A DNA stretch of 64,000 nt from Zerene cesonia (GCF_012273895.1 NC_052116.1:930001-994000), one strand, 5' to 3'; shown: positions 25,201 to 35,691, counted from the first letter of the stretch. The notes: generated by a model not told the origin, from the sequence alone. Made by a program: numbers and translations.

Positions 25201-28200
25201 GGTTCAAATACAGCATCTGTGATAGGTGGGTGGGCGACTACAAACGAGAAAGCCCGTATGTGAGTTAATTATAAATCTATACATTTAGCAAAGTTGAATG
25301 GTTTGTTTGACAGAAACAAATGAATTTAATTTTTAGTTTTATAGCATTGAAATGCTTTATAAATCAATAACTTTGAGAGAATAGAAAAAATAGATTTTTT
25401 TTTATTAAATTTAACAAAGGCCCCGTTCCATCGATAGAATATTGTAATCATTGAAATAATGTTTCGTATTGGTTGTAATGGTTCTTTATCATCTCAATAG
25501 ATGGCGTGGGGTGCCCGCTAGGCACATAAATAGAAAGAGTAGACGAAATTCGATTAGTGTGGCGGGATCACGGGTGGCCGAGAGGCTAGGCAAAAAACGC
25601 GGATTCGAATCCCACCTCCTGACCAAATTTTTTCTATTCTTTCAAAATTTCTCAAACAAAATAATGTTTATTTGACTCCACATTATGAGGTTCGCGAAAT
25701 CTTTATGAAGCAAATGATAAAAAGGTGAACTTATAGCTAAAGTGTGCTGCTAAAAACGTACGTGAACAGTAACGTGCAAACAAACATGTTTGTTTGTTTG
25801 AACGCACTAATCTGCACAAATACTGGCACGCGGGCGGACTGGTAGTATTATAATACATTGTTATTCAAATGAAATCCGAAAGATAAAAAGTCTAATTGAT
25901 TTTATGTTAGTCCTTTTTTTCATGGTTGTGCCTCTAAAATTATTGTCTTTTTTTTTAATTTACTCAAAATAGTTGTCCTATGATATATACATATATTATA
26001 CGTCAAAATTTTTATGTATATGTATATACCTGGCGCCTTACATATATAAAAACTTCGTAAACACTGTTTCAGGCTGTGACAAATGCCCTCCACTTCGGAG
26101 ATATCGACATAACCCCGATCCTCCGCTTTCTTCCGTACCACTTTGAGTATTATGATGTAATACATCAACCCGTGACTCATGTTGAGTGAGTATTTATGCA
26201 TATATAAATTACTATACTATATAATAAAAGCAGTGGTGGCTCAGTGGTGAGAACCTCGGACTTCAAAATCGATAAGTCGGGGTTCGAGACCGTGCAGCAA
26301 TAAAGTGATTTTTCAATTTATCTGCACATGTAGATAACATCACCACTGCTTAAAACGGTGAAGGAAAACATCGTGAGAAAACCGGCATGTCCAAGAATAA
26401 AACGTTCGACGACAAGTGACACCCTGCAAATAGCAATAATTCTCTTCAAAGGATCATGGGCTGTGTTACCTTACCATCAGGCAATTTTTTTTTTTATGTC
26501 ATAGCGGGCAACTGAGCTTGTGGTTCGCCTGATGGTAAGCGATCACCACCGCCCATGAACATTCGCAGAGGTAGGGCCTCTACGAATGCGCTGCCCGCTT
26601 TTATGGGGTAAGTGAAAAGGAAAGGATTAAAGACTGGAAAGAAAGAATATACTGGGATGGGTGAGGAAAAGGAAACGGGCCTCCGGCTCCCCCACTCACC
26701 GTACGAAACACAGTGGCATGCCACTATTTCACGCCGGTTTTCTGTGAGGGTGTGGTACTTCCCCGATGCGAGCTGGCCCAATTCGTGCCGAAGCGTGCTC
26801 GACTACCACATATAAAAATCTTTGTCGTCTATGACATAAGAGTGCCATAATATTAATACGTATTGAAAATTATTTATGAGTTTTTGTGGGATAAACAGTA
26901 TTTGATTCTGTATATATGACGTTTCTGAGCGATATTTACGCATGTGTGCGCTCCCTGTGTTCCGGCAGAGCCAATAAAGACGTTTATTGTACAAATGTGT
27001 GCGTGCGTCTTTTTCCAGAGCAAGATACTTCTACCGGATACCAACAACAGGGGTCGGAAAGTTCGAGAACCAGTTTCTTACACCGTTCACGACTGGCGTG
27101 TGGTGGTGTGTGGTAGCCGTGGTGTCTCTGTGTGGTCTGGGCTTACTGCTGTCAGCTATGTTAGAGCAACGTCCATTGGCGCTGCACTATGCGTTTTTCT
27201 CAGTGGTTGCTTTGACTTGCCAGCAATGTAAGAGTGTATTATCGACTTTTTTGCAATATATGAAATATTGTTTCTGTGTTGAAGCAGGTCGGTAAAGATA
27301 GCATAAAACAAAACATATTTATAAGTAAAACATAATAATTTAAAAATAAAAAGTCTAAATTTCCCGCTATTTAACTTCTCTCTTATTTTTATTTAATTTG
27401 ACAAAGTTAGCAAAATTATTCGAAATAGATTCCTAAACTACTCAACTGATTTTGCAGATTGATCCGACTAATAAGATAGGATAGTTTATACTTGAAAAAG
27501 TATGATAAATTCAGAAGCAGCTAATATATTATGTAAACAAAAACGTTAGATTTGAAATTAAATATAATTTTGTCTTTTACCATTCGAAAGTCGCCAATCA
27601 ATATCAAATTCTGGGAAGTAATTATATGGGACACAATAAAAGGGAATTAGTGTGTTTTATCGAATGACTTCGATATGCTGGATTCTGTATACTAATTGTA
27701 TATATTTATTGCTTGCACATATGAGGCATACGAGCATATGCAAATAAAATTTGAAGGTATTCAAATATTAATCCAAAAAGTATTCGTACATGAAATTTTC
27801 TTTTTCTAGTACATTTTCCTTCCGAAAGTTCTCGAATTAGTAACCGCCGCTATGAACAAATGCTTGAAAAATATATTTTCGTAGTAAAACTGTAATATTC
27901 GTAGGAAAAAATTAAAGCATCGAGTTTGTAATTAAAATTTCTTGTTTTTTAGTTTTTGAAGATGTCAACGAGGGCGCCGTCAAAAGAAACTCCACAGGTA
28001 CATGTTTTTGAAATAAAATTGTATATTTTTTTATGGTTGCGTTTACGCCAGTCGATGTAAATTAGATTTAAAATGTTGTAAGTTGATTTTAGCGATGTTT
28101 ATTATTATTTTGACTACTTCAAAGTTCTCGTGTTTAAAAAATAAGTAAGTGAAGTCCCGTGTCCCCTACTGGGGTATGGGGCAGATGATATACATCTGTT

Positions 28201-31200
28201 TCACTGATCGATTTTCTTTATGGACAAGTAGGTGATCAGCCTTCTGTGTCCTGCCAGACCGAGACATTTTTTTGTTATTGTCCCCATCGGGAAACGAACC
28301 CAGTACCCCTCGGTTCTACGCTCACGCGTTTACCACTGTACCAAGGAGGCGTCGTGTTTAAAAAATAATTACATGTTTTTTATACGTTTCAACATGACAC
28401 CACTGTCGAAACATTACCAGGTGGCCTGATGAAGTGAGAGTCTTTAAATCTTACAATTGAGAACTATTCTTTTATCACTAGTAGGACACCCTGACTTCAC
28501 CCGGGTAGTGATTTTCTGTTATAATTTTTACCGATTAAAAAAGGATTTATCGAATTCAGTGCAGTCGTTTAGAAACTGTGGACAGTCATTTCGGCGATCA
28601 GTTTTTATTTATCTAAAATAAATTTCAGCCAGAAAGCTCACAGTGCTTGTGACAGGGGTGTCATGTGTCCTAATATTTAACTACTACACAAGCAGTGTGG
28701 TCAGCTGGCTGCTGAACGGTCCACCTCCTTCCATAAACTCTCTCTGGGAACTGATGGACAGCAGTCTGGAGCCGATCTTTGAGGATGTGGGGTACACCCG
28801 CTCTTGGCTTCAGGTTTGCCGTGTTGTTGTTATTTATTTGGGTTATATAGTAAACCTAATATAGATTATTTTAAAAATCAACACAATATAGATACAATTA
28901 TATATTGATTTATTTGCTAACAATAATTATTTAACGCACAAATTATTAACATAAATATTTGTTACTAGAAGCTCGTCCCGGTTCCGCCCGGATTCCTGTT
29001 TTATCCCAAGGGAGCATTTAATGGGGATATAAAGTATTCTATCACCCAAGTCAGCTCATACCCTGTTTGTGTAGTTACATCAAGTTTCATCAAAATCCGT
29101 TTAGAGTTTCAGCGTGATTGACGGACAAACATTCAAACAAACAAACTTTCACATTTATAATATTTGATGATTATAATATTTGTGTGATTGAATATATTTT
29201 CTGTTACCAGCTACCAGACTATTACTACAACAAGAAGACTGTTGACGCAGAAGATGCGTTAAAAAAGAAGATTAAGAAGAGAGGGAAAATTGTCTTAACG
29301 TCACCCGCTGAAGGCGTAGAGATGGTCCGGACAGGAGGTACGTATTGGCCACATAATTGAAATAGTTTCCATTTTACTTATTTAGAAGTAAGTTATTGGA
29401 GTAATTCTATGCTGGACTTACATTATCATTAACCTTGGATCATAGAAGTATCATATGATTGATTCATTTTAAGGGACAATTTAATGAAAAATGAATCATA
29501 TCTCTATATAACGCTATCAAATAAAATTGACTCATAGATCTATGATCCAAGATAAATGATAGTGTAATATCCCCCCTAAGCGTACTGGAACTGAATGAAA
29601 AATACCCCTGAGGGTCATTCATTTTGTGGGTTGGTTATTTAAGACAATGGCCTGAATCCTGAATCTGAAGTAACCATTTAATTCGTAAGATAAAGCAATC
29701 TATTCCCACAGCATTTAAAAGTGCAAACACATTGAATATTTTGTTATGTAGCTTTATAAGTGAGAAATTTCTTTAAATATTTCTTAAATAAATCTCAGTA
29801 CATATTTTAACATAAAATGTATATTTGCTCGCAATCCGTCTCTTGTACCGTAGTTGTAGTCAGATAAATACCAGAAATTGTATAAGGTATCTATCAGTGT
29901 ATTTTACGAAAATTCTTTGATAGTACTAAACTTAGACACGAATCGATATTCCAGAAAATTCAATTTTCATTCCTCTATCATCGTACCAAACACAGCTAGA
30001 AATATTTAAATTCAACACAATTTTGGTTTTAAATACAAAGGAAAGTATATAAAAGGAATGCTCAAAGTTTTAATAATTGCCTCTACAAAGAAATTGACGA
30101 GCCGGTTCGTGTATCAAAGAAATATTTCTTAATAATTACAACTTGTACAAGTTTTCAAGACCTAACAAAGGCGAATTTAAAATTTATGGGCCAATTTTTG
30201 TTCAGGAACTCGGGGCAGCCTTGCGTACCTGAAGTCAAATAATGTTTCTATTAAATTATGTACTTCATTCTAGGATTGGAATAGACAAAAGAGATGTACT
30301 GAAATATTAAACGGGAGCGAATATTCTATGATTGTTTAATATAAATAGCCTTTGCTGAGGGATGTATTCGCAGGCAAATATGATTATTAGCCTGTACATT
30401 AATATAGTCTTTATACATTTTAAGGAATTTGACATTTGCATATCAAATTTAAATAAAATCCCTACTAATATTATAAATGCGAAAGTAACTCTCTCTGTCT
30501 GTCTGTCTGTTACGCTCTCACGCCTAAACCACTGAATCAATTTTTTTGTAACTTGGTATAATGGTAGAACTGAACTTGGGAAAGGACATAGGATAATTAT
30601 TATCGCGAAAAAAATGGTAGAAGGAGTTGAAATAGGGAGATGAAAGTGATATAACCAAAATCCACGCGGGCGAAGCCGCGGGCGGAAAGCTAGTAATAAA
30701 TATATTGAAAAACAAACGCTTTAACGTTATAATCAACTTAGTTGTATCGCTTGCTTTCAATATCAAGGTAAAGAGATAAACTCTTGAAATTGTTATCGAT
30801 CCTAGAGAAGTGTACAAATTTTTAATTTAAACAGTGTCTAAATTAGTCACTTGCATGGAAAAATACAAGTGGAGCTAATAAAAGCGTGTTAAAGGAATAC
30901 CTTACATGCTGTGTACCATCTTATATAAATTGAGCAAATCGTAGGTACACTGGACAACTAATGAACATACTTAATATAATACTATTTAATATATAATATG
31001 TAGTCGTCAATCGAGAACCTTTCTGCCCCAACGGCCATCGGTTCTTCGGGCTATGTGCCCCCATGTACGTAGGACGTCGCAGCGTTGGACGGCCTTTAAC
31101 AAGATGGTCAGACGACCCGATCAAAGTGGCAGGGAGCCGCTGGACTCAGGCCGCTGGTGATCGGTCGTTTTGGAAATCTTTGGGGGAGGCCTATTATACA

Positions 31201-33301
31201 GTGGACGTCCTGCTAAAAGGCTGCAACGAACGAATATAATATGTATTGAGTATTGTATAGTTAACAAAAACTATATCGGGAATTCACGACCAAGAAAAGT
31301 GTCCGAACGAGTCTAGAGTAAATGTATAATCACCAAGTACGACGCTACTAAGTCGTCTTTCAAAAACGTTATTTTCAGCGTATGCGTTCCACTGCGAAAC
31401 TAATAGTGCAAATAAATATATAGCGAAGACCTTCACTCCCAAAGAGCTGTGTGATTTGGACTCCCTGCCCTCGATTGACAAGACTCCTCTCCATACAGCC
31501 GTGCAGAAAAATAGCCCGTATAGAGAATTTTTCGTTTGGAGGTAAGGAAAAAATCATGTGAAGGATAACCCAGAGTTAATAGGTGTTAAGGAACGTTTAG
31601 AGTCATGATGAAGATGAAGAAATCTCAATAAACATATTTGTTTAAAATTGATTGTGTATAAGTGAAGTCCCGTGTCCCCTACTGGGGTATGAGGCAGATG
31701 ATGTACATCTGTTTCACTGATCGGTTATTCTTTACGGACAAGTAGGTGATCAGCCTTCTATGATCTGCCAGACTGAGACATGTTTTATTTGTTCGTCCCC
31801 ACCGGGAATTGAACCCAGGACCCCTCTACGCTCAGGCGTTAACCACTGTACCAAGGAGGCGGTCAAAAAATTGATTGTATTATATTGTAATTAATAAAAA
31901 TAATCTATTAAATTAAGAAATCTTGATTTTCAATCGATTTCAAAAAGGTTTTCCAACTCAACCATATTTTCTGCCACAGAACTTTCGACTGGGTGAAATG
32001 ATTTTGATAATTTTTTTTACCAGTAACTTGGTGCCTTCCGTGTGGTCCTATATAAATTTGTCCTAGTTCTGGCAAGTTGAAGGCAGTTATTTTTCTGTTA
32101 AAAAATAATAATGTAAGTCATCGTTCAATCTGATTACTTTTCTATTCAGAACAGGAAATAAAAATAAAGCTATTTCACCGACTACATTATGCGAATAAAT
32201 ATTTACATAATGCCAATAAATATTTACCCATCTAGTTTTTTATTTATATATTTTTCCCTTTTCCCTACTGAAAATCATATTTTCGTTCTGATGATATCAA
32301 TTGTTTCATAACAGATAAGATAATTTATTTTACAGTTACGCCCGCATAACAGAGCAAGGTATTATCAACCTGGTTCACTCCAGGACCAATTCCCGGGACA
32401 TGAAGTGTGAGGGCAGTTCCCCAAGGGCCCTGGCCCTCGGCGGGGCCTCTCCTGCATTTCTGTTGCTTGCTCTTGGGTATCTGTTGGGTACTATCATCAT
32501 GCTGTTTGAGAGGTAATACTTCCAATTGAAAAAATAAACTTAAATACAATTAATATAATCCTATCCTATCCGTCTAATATTATAAATGCGAAAGTTTGTA
32601 AGGATGTGTGTGTTTGTTACTCTTTCACGCAAAAACTATGGAATCGATTGCAATGAAATTTGGTACGTAGATAGCTGGACAACTGGAATAACACATAGGC
32701 AACTTTTAATCCCGATATTCCTACGGGATACGGACTTCATTTCATGAATAGTATGTAGGATGGTGATGATGAAACAAAGCTACCATCAGAGCACAAAAGT
32801 TGCAATAATACGTGACGTTTTTTTATTGTTTATTTTATTCTCCCTCTCATTTCTGTCCTTTCTCGAGTCTCAAACTATCTCTGTACCAAACTACATCCAA
32901 ATCGATTCAGTGGTTAAGGTGTGAAGAAAAGATAGACGGAGTTACTCTTGCGTTTGATGATGTCATTCTAACTTAATAAATAGCCGATAGCGTTTTTTAA
33001 CCGTAGCTACGGTTTGGAAAAAAATCCGTTGCACCCGTGCGAAGCCGAGGCGGGTCGCTAGTAAGCTATATATAGCCTTTGCGAGGGTTTTGGTAGTCTT
33101 TCGCAGGGTATAGAAGGAATTAGATATAACGCTGAGGTTAGTTAGGACTTTGACCCCTAGACTTGCGCCTTCCACCTCATCCACACAGCTGTTTATTAAA
33201 TTAATTATTTGTACTATCAGAACTAATACAAAAAATAATGTTTTAGATACCTAAAAGGACGGGAGAAGAAAAAGATGTATCGCAGCGCGTATTGGGACTA
33301 A
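19160..33301 (+). CDS. Ir75: Ionotropic receptor, IR75 clade (complete, 15 coding exons)
   Basis: Exons: 19160..19295, 20448..20617, 21725..21875, 22880..22975, 23534..23610, 24465..24592, 25202..25259, 26073..26185, 27019..27227, 27953..27997, 28629..28813, 29211..29337, 31379..31541, 32336..32512, 33247..33301. All junctions have GT/AG and matching phases, giving about 629 residues. Residues 1-16 are a signal peptide. The ligand-binding lobe S1 ends near 336 (YFYRIPTTGVGKFENQF). M1 is about 337-358, the pore helix 363-379 ending in the CQQ typical of acid-sensing IRs, M3 398-423 with YYTSSVVSWLL, then lobe S2 (AYAFHCETNSANKY), and M4 about 592-610 followed by a short basic tail. IR75-type receptors are ligand-gated cation channels on olfactory neuron dendrites, usually tuned to acids or amines and working with a co-receptor; the ligand here cannot be read from sequence. 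Family call firm; exact orthologue not determined. Confidence 0.9.
19326..19473 (+). mobile_element. Helitron-like relative (third subfamily) in receptor intron 1
   Basis: Contains TTTGTTTGGACGCACTAATC, ATTCTTTCAGTGTTAGAT and ACCACGGGTGAAGCC before GGCTAGT. Relatives lie at 37119..37275 and 63592..63775. Confidence 0.5.
19520..19620 (-). repeat. Family H interspersed repeat, copy 1
   Basis: Carries TTAACCCGACGTTTCGAACA then CTTTACAGCGAGCGTGGTCA, a block found five times in the window. The type is unknown; no terminal repeats or coding remnants were identified with confidence. Confidence 0.6.
19684..19828 (+). mobile_element. tRNA-derived SINE family B whose tail is replaced by palindromes
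   Basis: Has the head and body up to ACCTATTTGTCCATTAGGGA and AGAAACAGACG. Where other copies continue with TATATCATCTGCCCCATACC, this one runs into two palindromes (19829..19905) and the normal GGGACACGGGACTT end is missing. Confidence 0.7.
19829..19905. repeat. Two abutting perfect palindromes
   Basis: First: arms 19829..19843 and 19848..19862 (15 bp), loop ATGG. Second: arms 19862..19881 and 19886..19905 (20 bp), loop ATGG again. The second contains TGGGGTATGG, the reverse complement of CCATACCCCA from the normal SINE tail, so part of the tail appears inverted. Confidence 0.9.
20160..20368 (-). mobile_element. Family E repeat in receptor intron 1
   Basis: Purine-rich middle (GGGATTAAGAAAGGAG and similar) and the far end GGCCCAATTCGTGGTGAAGC then TCGATTCCCACAT. 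It lacks the poly(A) end. Confidence 0.6.
20649..21083 (-). mobile_element. Helitron-like relative split by a family E insertion
   Basis: Left part 20649..20748 (CTCGTCCCGGCTCCGCCCG to CACCCAAGTC) and right part 20962..21083 (CTTACCCTGTCTATATACCT to ATATTAGTGTGATA) together match the uninterrupted copy at 28972..29172. The insert is the family E element at 20749..20961. Confidence 0.65.
20749..20961 (+). mobile_element. Family E repeat inserted in a Helitron-like element
   Basis: A 5'-truncated copy starting at GGAGGGAGCCGGAGGCCCG and ending GCTATGACAT plus a 14-A run. GTC occurs on both sides of the insertion, a possible minimal target duplication. Truncation at the 5' end and an A-tail are signs of retroposition. 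Confidence 0.7.
21409..21609 (+). mobile_element. Helitron-like element (Lep1 type), full length, receptor intron 2
   Basis: Starts TCCTACTAATATTATAAATG, ends GGGGCGCAGCTAGT, with an intact GCGGGTGAAACCGC hairpin. It lies about 115 bp upstream of receptor exon 3. Confidence 0.8.
22408..22700 (+). mobile_element. Family E repeat, receptor intron 3
   Basis: Starts TGTGGGAGTCGCGCACGCTT then TCGGCACGTATCGGGCCAGC, passes through the TTCATGGGCGGTAGTGGCTT block and ends in TATATAAAAAAG. Short open frames on both strands come from the repeat. Confidence 0.65.
23020..23078 (+). mobile_element. 3' end of tRNA-derived SINE family C, receptor intron 4
   Basis: Reads AGAAGGCCTGTGTCCCAGCA and TGGGCTGATGATGATGA; the body is missing. 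Confidence 0.6.
23163..23385 (+). mobile_element. Family E repeat, 3'-truncated, receptor intron 4
   Basis: Starts TGTGTGGGAGTCGAGTGCTT then TCGGCACGAATTGGGCC and stops after CCAATTTATAGTCCGCGAAG, without the poly(A) end. Confidence 0.6.
23752..23905 (+). repeat. Family H interspersed repeat, copy 2, receptor intron 5
   Basis: Contains GTGTTCGAAACGTCGGGTTA and ATAAATCGCGTTTAAAATCC. A local inverted duplication (TGGTCACGGGGACCA, 23776..23790) replaces the usual upstream sequence. It is flanked by GAAATTAAAAAC and TTTTTAATTTC, which are inverted. Confidence 0.6.
24172..24373 (+). mobile_element. Helitron-like element (Lep1 type), receptor intron 5
   Basis: Starts TCCTACTAATATAAACTCG and ends GGCGGGGAGGCTAGT with the hairpin eroded. 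More diverged than the copies at 8484 and 21409. Confidence 0.65.
24708..24744. other. Assembly gap of 37 N in receptor intron 6
   Basis: The run of N starts inside a minus-strand Helitron-like relative (24618..24707) and ends in ordinary sequence. No receptor exon is interrupted: exons 6 and 7 join in phase across this intron. Confidence 0.95.
25326..25655. mobile_element. tRNA-Ser-like SINE family D, two opposed pieces in receptor intron 7
   Basis: 25326..25425 is a minus-strand 3' end with the small hairpin AGCATTGAAATGCT. 25561..25655 is a plus-strand head with A box TGGCCGAGAGGC and B box GGATTCGAATCCC, followed by TTTCTATTCTTTCAAAATTT. The tRNA-like head resembles a serine tRNA but lacks a full cloverleaf, so it is a SINE and not a tRNA gene. 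Confidence 0.65.
26229..26430 (+). mobile_element. tRNA-derived SINE family C, 5' two thirds, receptor intron 8
   Basis: Starts AGCAGTGGTGGCTCAGTGGT (A box), then GGGGTTCGAGACC (B box) and AACGGTGAAGGAAAACATCG. The final third with the TGATGA tail is missing. Confidence 0.75.
26485..26811 (-). mobile_element. Family E repeat, near complete, receptor intron 8
   Basis: Begins with a T-run and ATGTCATAGCGGGCAACTGA and ends GTGCTCGACTACCACA. Both strands show open frames typical of this repeat, which can mislead gene callers because exon 9 of the receptor follows 200 bp later. Confidence 0.75.
28148..28350 (-). mobile_element. tRNA-derived SINE family B, receptor intron 10
   Basis: On the plus strand it reads AGTGAAGTCCCGTGTCCCCT at the start and TTTACCACTGTACCAAGGAG at the end, the reverse complement of the family A box head. 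Confidence 0.78.
28972..29172 (-). mobile_element. Helitron-like relative, receptor intron 11
   Basis: Runs from GCTCGTCCCGGTTCCGCCCG to CTTTCACATTTATAATATTT. This is the uninterrupted form of the element split at 20649..21083, and it ends about 40 bp before receptor exon 12. Confidence 0.6.
29418..29567. repeat. Imperfect inverted repeat (foldback element)
   Basis: Arms 29418..29445 (TTACATTATCATTAACCTTG then GATCATAG) and 29540..29567 are nearly complementary, with weaker pairing inside. The size and layout suggest a small foldback or MITE-like element in receptor intron 12. Confidence 0.6.
30459..30694 (+). mobile_element. Helitron-like element, GCGGGCGAAGCC subfamily, receptor intron 12
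   Basis: Starts TCCCTACTAATATTATAAAT and ends GCCGCGGGCGGAAAGCTAGT. A relative is split by a retroelement at 39101..40564. Confidence 0.7.
31000..31239 (+). pseudogene. Non-LTR retrotransposon, C-terminal remnant of the reverse transcriptase ORF
   Basis: From 31021 one frame reads through to TAA at 31237, with GRPLTRWSDDPIKVAGSRW, then TQAAGDRSFWKSLGEAY. The GRP-RW-DD-KVAG-RW-A-R-W-GEAY pattern is a hallmark of the C-terminus of reverse transcriptase polyproteins of insect non-LTR elements. Only the last about 75 codons remain, so the copy is strongly 5'-truncated. It lies in receptor intron 12 and ends 140 bp before exon 13. Confidence 0.75.
31661..31860 (-). mobile_element. tRNA-derived SINE family B, receptor intron 13
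   Basis: Starts AGTGAAGTCCCGTGTCCCCT and ends AACCACTGTACCAAGGAGGC on the plus strand. The end is clean on both sides. Confidence 0.8.
32569..32738 (+). mobile_element. Helitron-like element (Lep1 type), 3' end missing, receptor intron 14
   Basis: Normal from TCCGTCTAATATTATAAATG to CTACGGGATACGGACTTCAT; the hairpin and CTAGT end are absent, so this copy should be immobile. Confidence 0.68.
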
Positions 33302-33496
33302 TTTTATGTTATTATTATTACAATAACTTATATAATTAGGGGATATAAGTCATATTAAAACCTAATTGCTGATGCTTCTACGGCTAGTAATTTCTAGTTT
33401 TGTTATTTAATTTGTAGCGTAGGTTCTTTATCACTGTGTTAAAACATCGCTTCTACTATAAGGGCACGTTAAATTTACTGAATATCTGCTTAGTAT

Positions 33497-33502
33497 AATA
33501 AA
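33497..33502 (+). promoter_or_regulatory. Candidate polyadenylation signal for the receptor gene
   Basis: AATAAA about 195 bp after the receptor stop codon and directly before a SINE insertion. It is the first exact match downstream, but without transcript data its use is uncertain. Confidence 0.3.
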
Positions 33503-33816
33503 AGCAGTGGTGGCTCAGTGGTGAGAACCTCGGACTTCAAAATCGATAAGTCGGGGTTCGAGACCAGGCGAGCGTGCAGGAAATAAATTGATTTTTCAAT
33601 TTATCTGCGCATGTGGATAACATCACTACTGCTTAAACGGTGAAGGAAAACATCGTGAGGAAACCGGCATGTCCAAGAATTAAAAGTTCGACGACATGTG
33701 ACATCTGTCAACCCGTACTTGGCCAGCGTGGTGGATTATGGCCTGAACCCTCATAGGAGGCCTGTGTCCCAGCAGTGGGAACATATATGGGCTGATGATG
33801 ATGATGATGATGATAA
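33503..33816 (+). mobile_element. tRNA-derived SINE family C, full length
   Basis: A box TGGCTCAGTGGT (33511) and B box GGTTCGAGACC (33555..33565), then the body AAACATCGTGAGGAAACCGG and TTGGCCAGCGTGGTGGATTA, and a GATGAT tail. This is the best reference copy in the window. The other copies are 5' or 3' fragments. Confidence 0.85.
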
Positions 33817-34287
33817 TAAAAGCGAATGTGTTTGCTTGTACTTCACGTGGTATCTAAGAGATTTTATGTGATGTTTCTTAAGTTTGAAGATAATTAAGAG
33901 TCAATAGTGATAAAAGACAGCTTTTTCCGTAGTAAAACATCTCATTTCCATTAGATTTTCCATGACCTAATATATTCTGTAAAGTCTATCTACCTAGCCA
34001 TTAAGTAAAGTTGTATCTGATTCTAGATTAATAAAAAAGTGAGTAATAAATAATTATACATCCAATTCAGTGTTTAATTTAAAATATAAAAGTCTTTATG
34101 CAAGCTGTGCAAATCAAGTCATTGTTTTATTCATTTCCCTGAGTCAATCAGGTTGGTTGGCGAGTTGCCATAATACCGCTATTAAAATGAATCTGAACAA
34201 ACAGAACTTCAAACTTTTATGAGAAATTGGTCGAGATGGATTGCTTAATTGATGCGATATATCGGACGAAATAGTTTTTTATTTATT

Positions 34288-34540
34288 TTATTTTTATGCC
34301 ATAGCGGGCAACTAAGCTGGTTGTTCACTGATGGTAAGCGATCATTACCGCCCATGAACATAAGCGTATGGTAATGCACTGTCTTCTTTTAAGAGGTAAG
34401 GGATAAGAAAAGGATTGATATCTGAAAAGGAAGAATAGAATGGGAGGAATAGGAAAGGAAATGGGCCTCCGGCTCCCCCTCTCATCGTACGAAACACAGC
34501 AGCACGCTTCTATTTCACGCCGGTCTTCTTCTCGGTATTG
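34288..34540 (-). mobile_element. Family E repeat
   Basis: Begins TTTTTATGCCATAGCGGGCA and continues with GATGGTAAGCGATCATTACC; ends near CACGCCGGTCTTCTTCTCGG, without the distal 60 bp. Confidence 0.65.
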
Positions 34541-34698
34541 GTTTTTACTCACCCAATCTACTAATAGGTAGAAAACATAATGGACCATTAAGATTCACGA
34601 ATTGATATATTTGACATAACAAATGTTTGAAAAATACGATCCCTTCGTGTTGTATTATATTTGTATTTTAAGCTTTATAACGGATTGCATTAAGGTAA

Positions 34699-34796
34699 TT
34701 CATTAGCAATCGGTTCAGTTGTTTTAGCGTGAAAGGGTAACAGACATACACATACATATATCCTCACAAACTTTCGCATTTATAATATTAGTGAGA
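34699..34796 (-). mobile_element. Helitron-like element (Lep1 type), 5' half only
   Basis: Has GGTAATTCATTAGCAATCGG and the end ACTTTCGCATTTATAATATT on the plus strand. The half with the hairpin is lost. Confidence 0.55.
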
Positions 34797-35411
34797 TAGT
34801 AGAATTGGATTATATTTAAGGCTTTAAAAAAGCTCTTTTCAACGCGTATGACTTACTCTGTATGTGTTTGCAATATAAATAGTGAAAAAAACCAATAAAG
34901 ATCAGTATCACATGGCCGTTACTTCGCCATATGTAAAGGTAATGTGTTTCGTGACCCTCAAATCCTCAAGGGAAATCAATTCACGTTGGGAATATGAATA
35001 CATTGAAAGTGGTGAAAAATGTTTAAATTATTATTGCTGTTTAGGACACAAGTTTGTATTTTACTTAGATTATTGTATTTTATGATTTTGAGTTATTTAA
35101 AAAAATGTCTTAGTAGTTGATTCTATAATTATTGCGTGTTTTGTATTTTTATAAACTACATTTATTTATTCATCAATGCAGAATATAAAAAATTGTCGGT
35201 TTGAAGAAATAATTCCTTGCAAATGTTGAATCAGATTCAGTTTAAAGAATATGACACTGGGTTGCCTTTTGCAACATGTGATTATATCATCAGTGGCGCA
35301 ATTGGATCGTCTTTTAAAATAAAGGTGGAATAGTTTCCAGTACTTACAAGCCAATTTCTTCAAGACCAATCATTTCACATGAATTTTTTGCCCTGTACAG
35401 TACTACTAAAA

Positions 35412-35545
35412 AGCGAATGAATGAATGATACTTTATTGTACACACCAAAAGAAAATAATACAAAGTACAGAATAAAAATACAAATTGCACAATAGGCGGA
35501 CTTATGGCTACAGAGCCATCTCTTCAAGGCAACCAAAACAAAGAA
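35412..35545 (-). mobile_element. Non-LTR retrotransposon 3' end
   Basis: On the minus strand it shows GAAGAGATGGCTCTGTAGCC then ATAAGTCCGCC (a hairpin) and CAATAAAGTATCATTCATTC with a CATT-type tail. It is related to 7185..7310 and 55765..55895. Confidence 0.65.
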
Positions 35546-35691
35546 ACAGTACAGAGAAAGTGCATAGGTAGGTGGTATACTTTAGATATATGTTTAATTA
35601 ATATAGATAAGTAAAGCAGTAATTACATAATATACAAATTTAGCAAACACATAGACGTAATAAGAAATAAAATTAATTAAAAAAAAGGTAA

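Noticed and set aside
26494..26815. Open frames with GGDRLPSGEP on one or both strands
   Set aside because: The same peptides recur at 9069, 20766, 43771, 44041 and elsewhere inside family E repeats, so they are repeat-derived.
33503..33816. A CRISPR-like or satellite array because of the GATGAT run
   Set aside because: The run is a short simple tail of a SINE; there are no spaced repeats.
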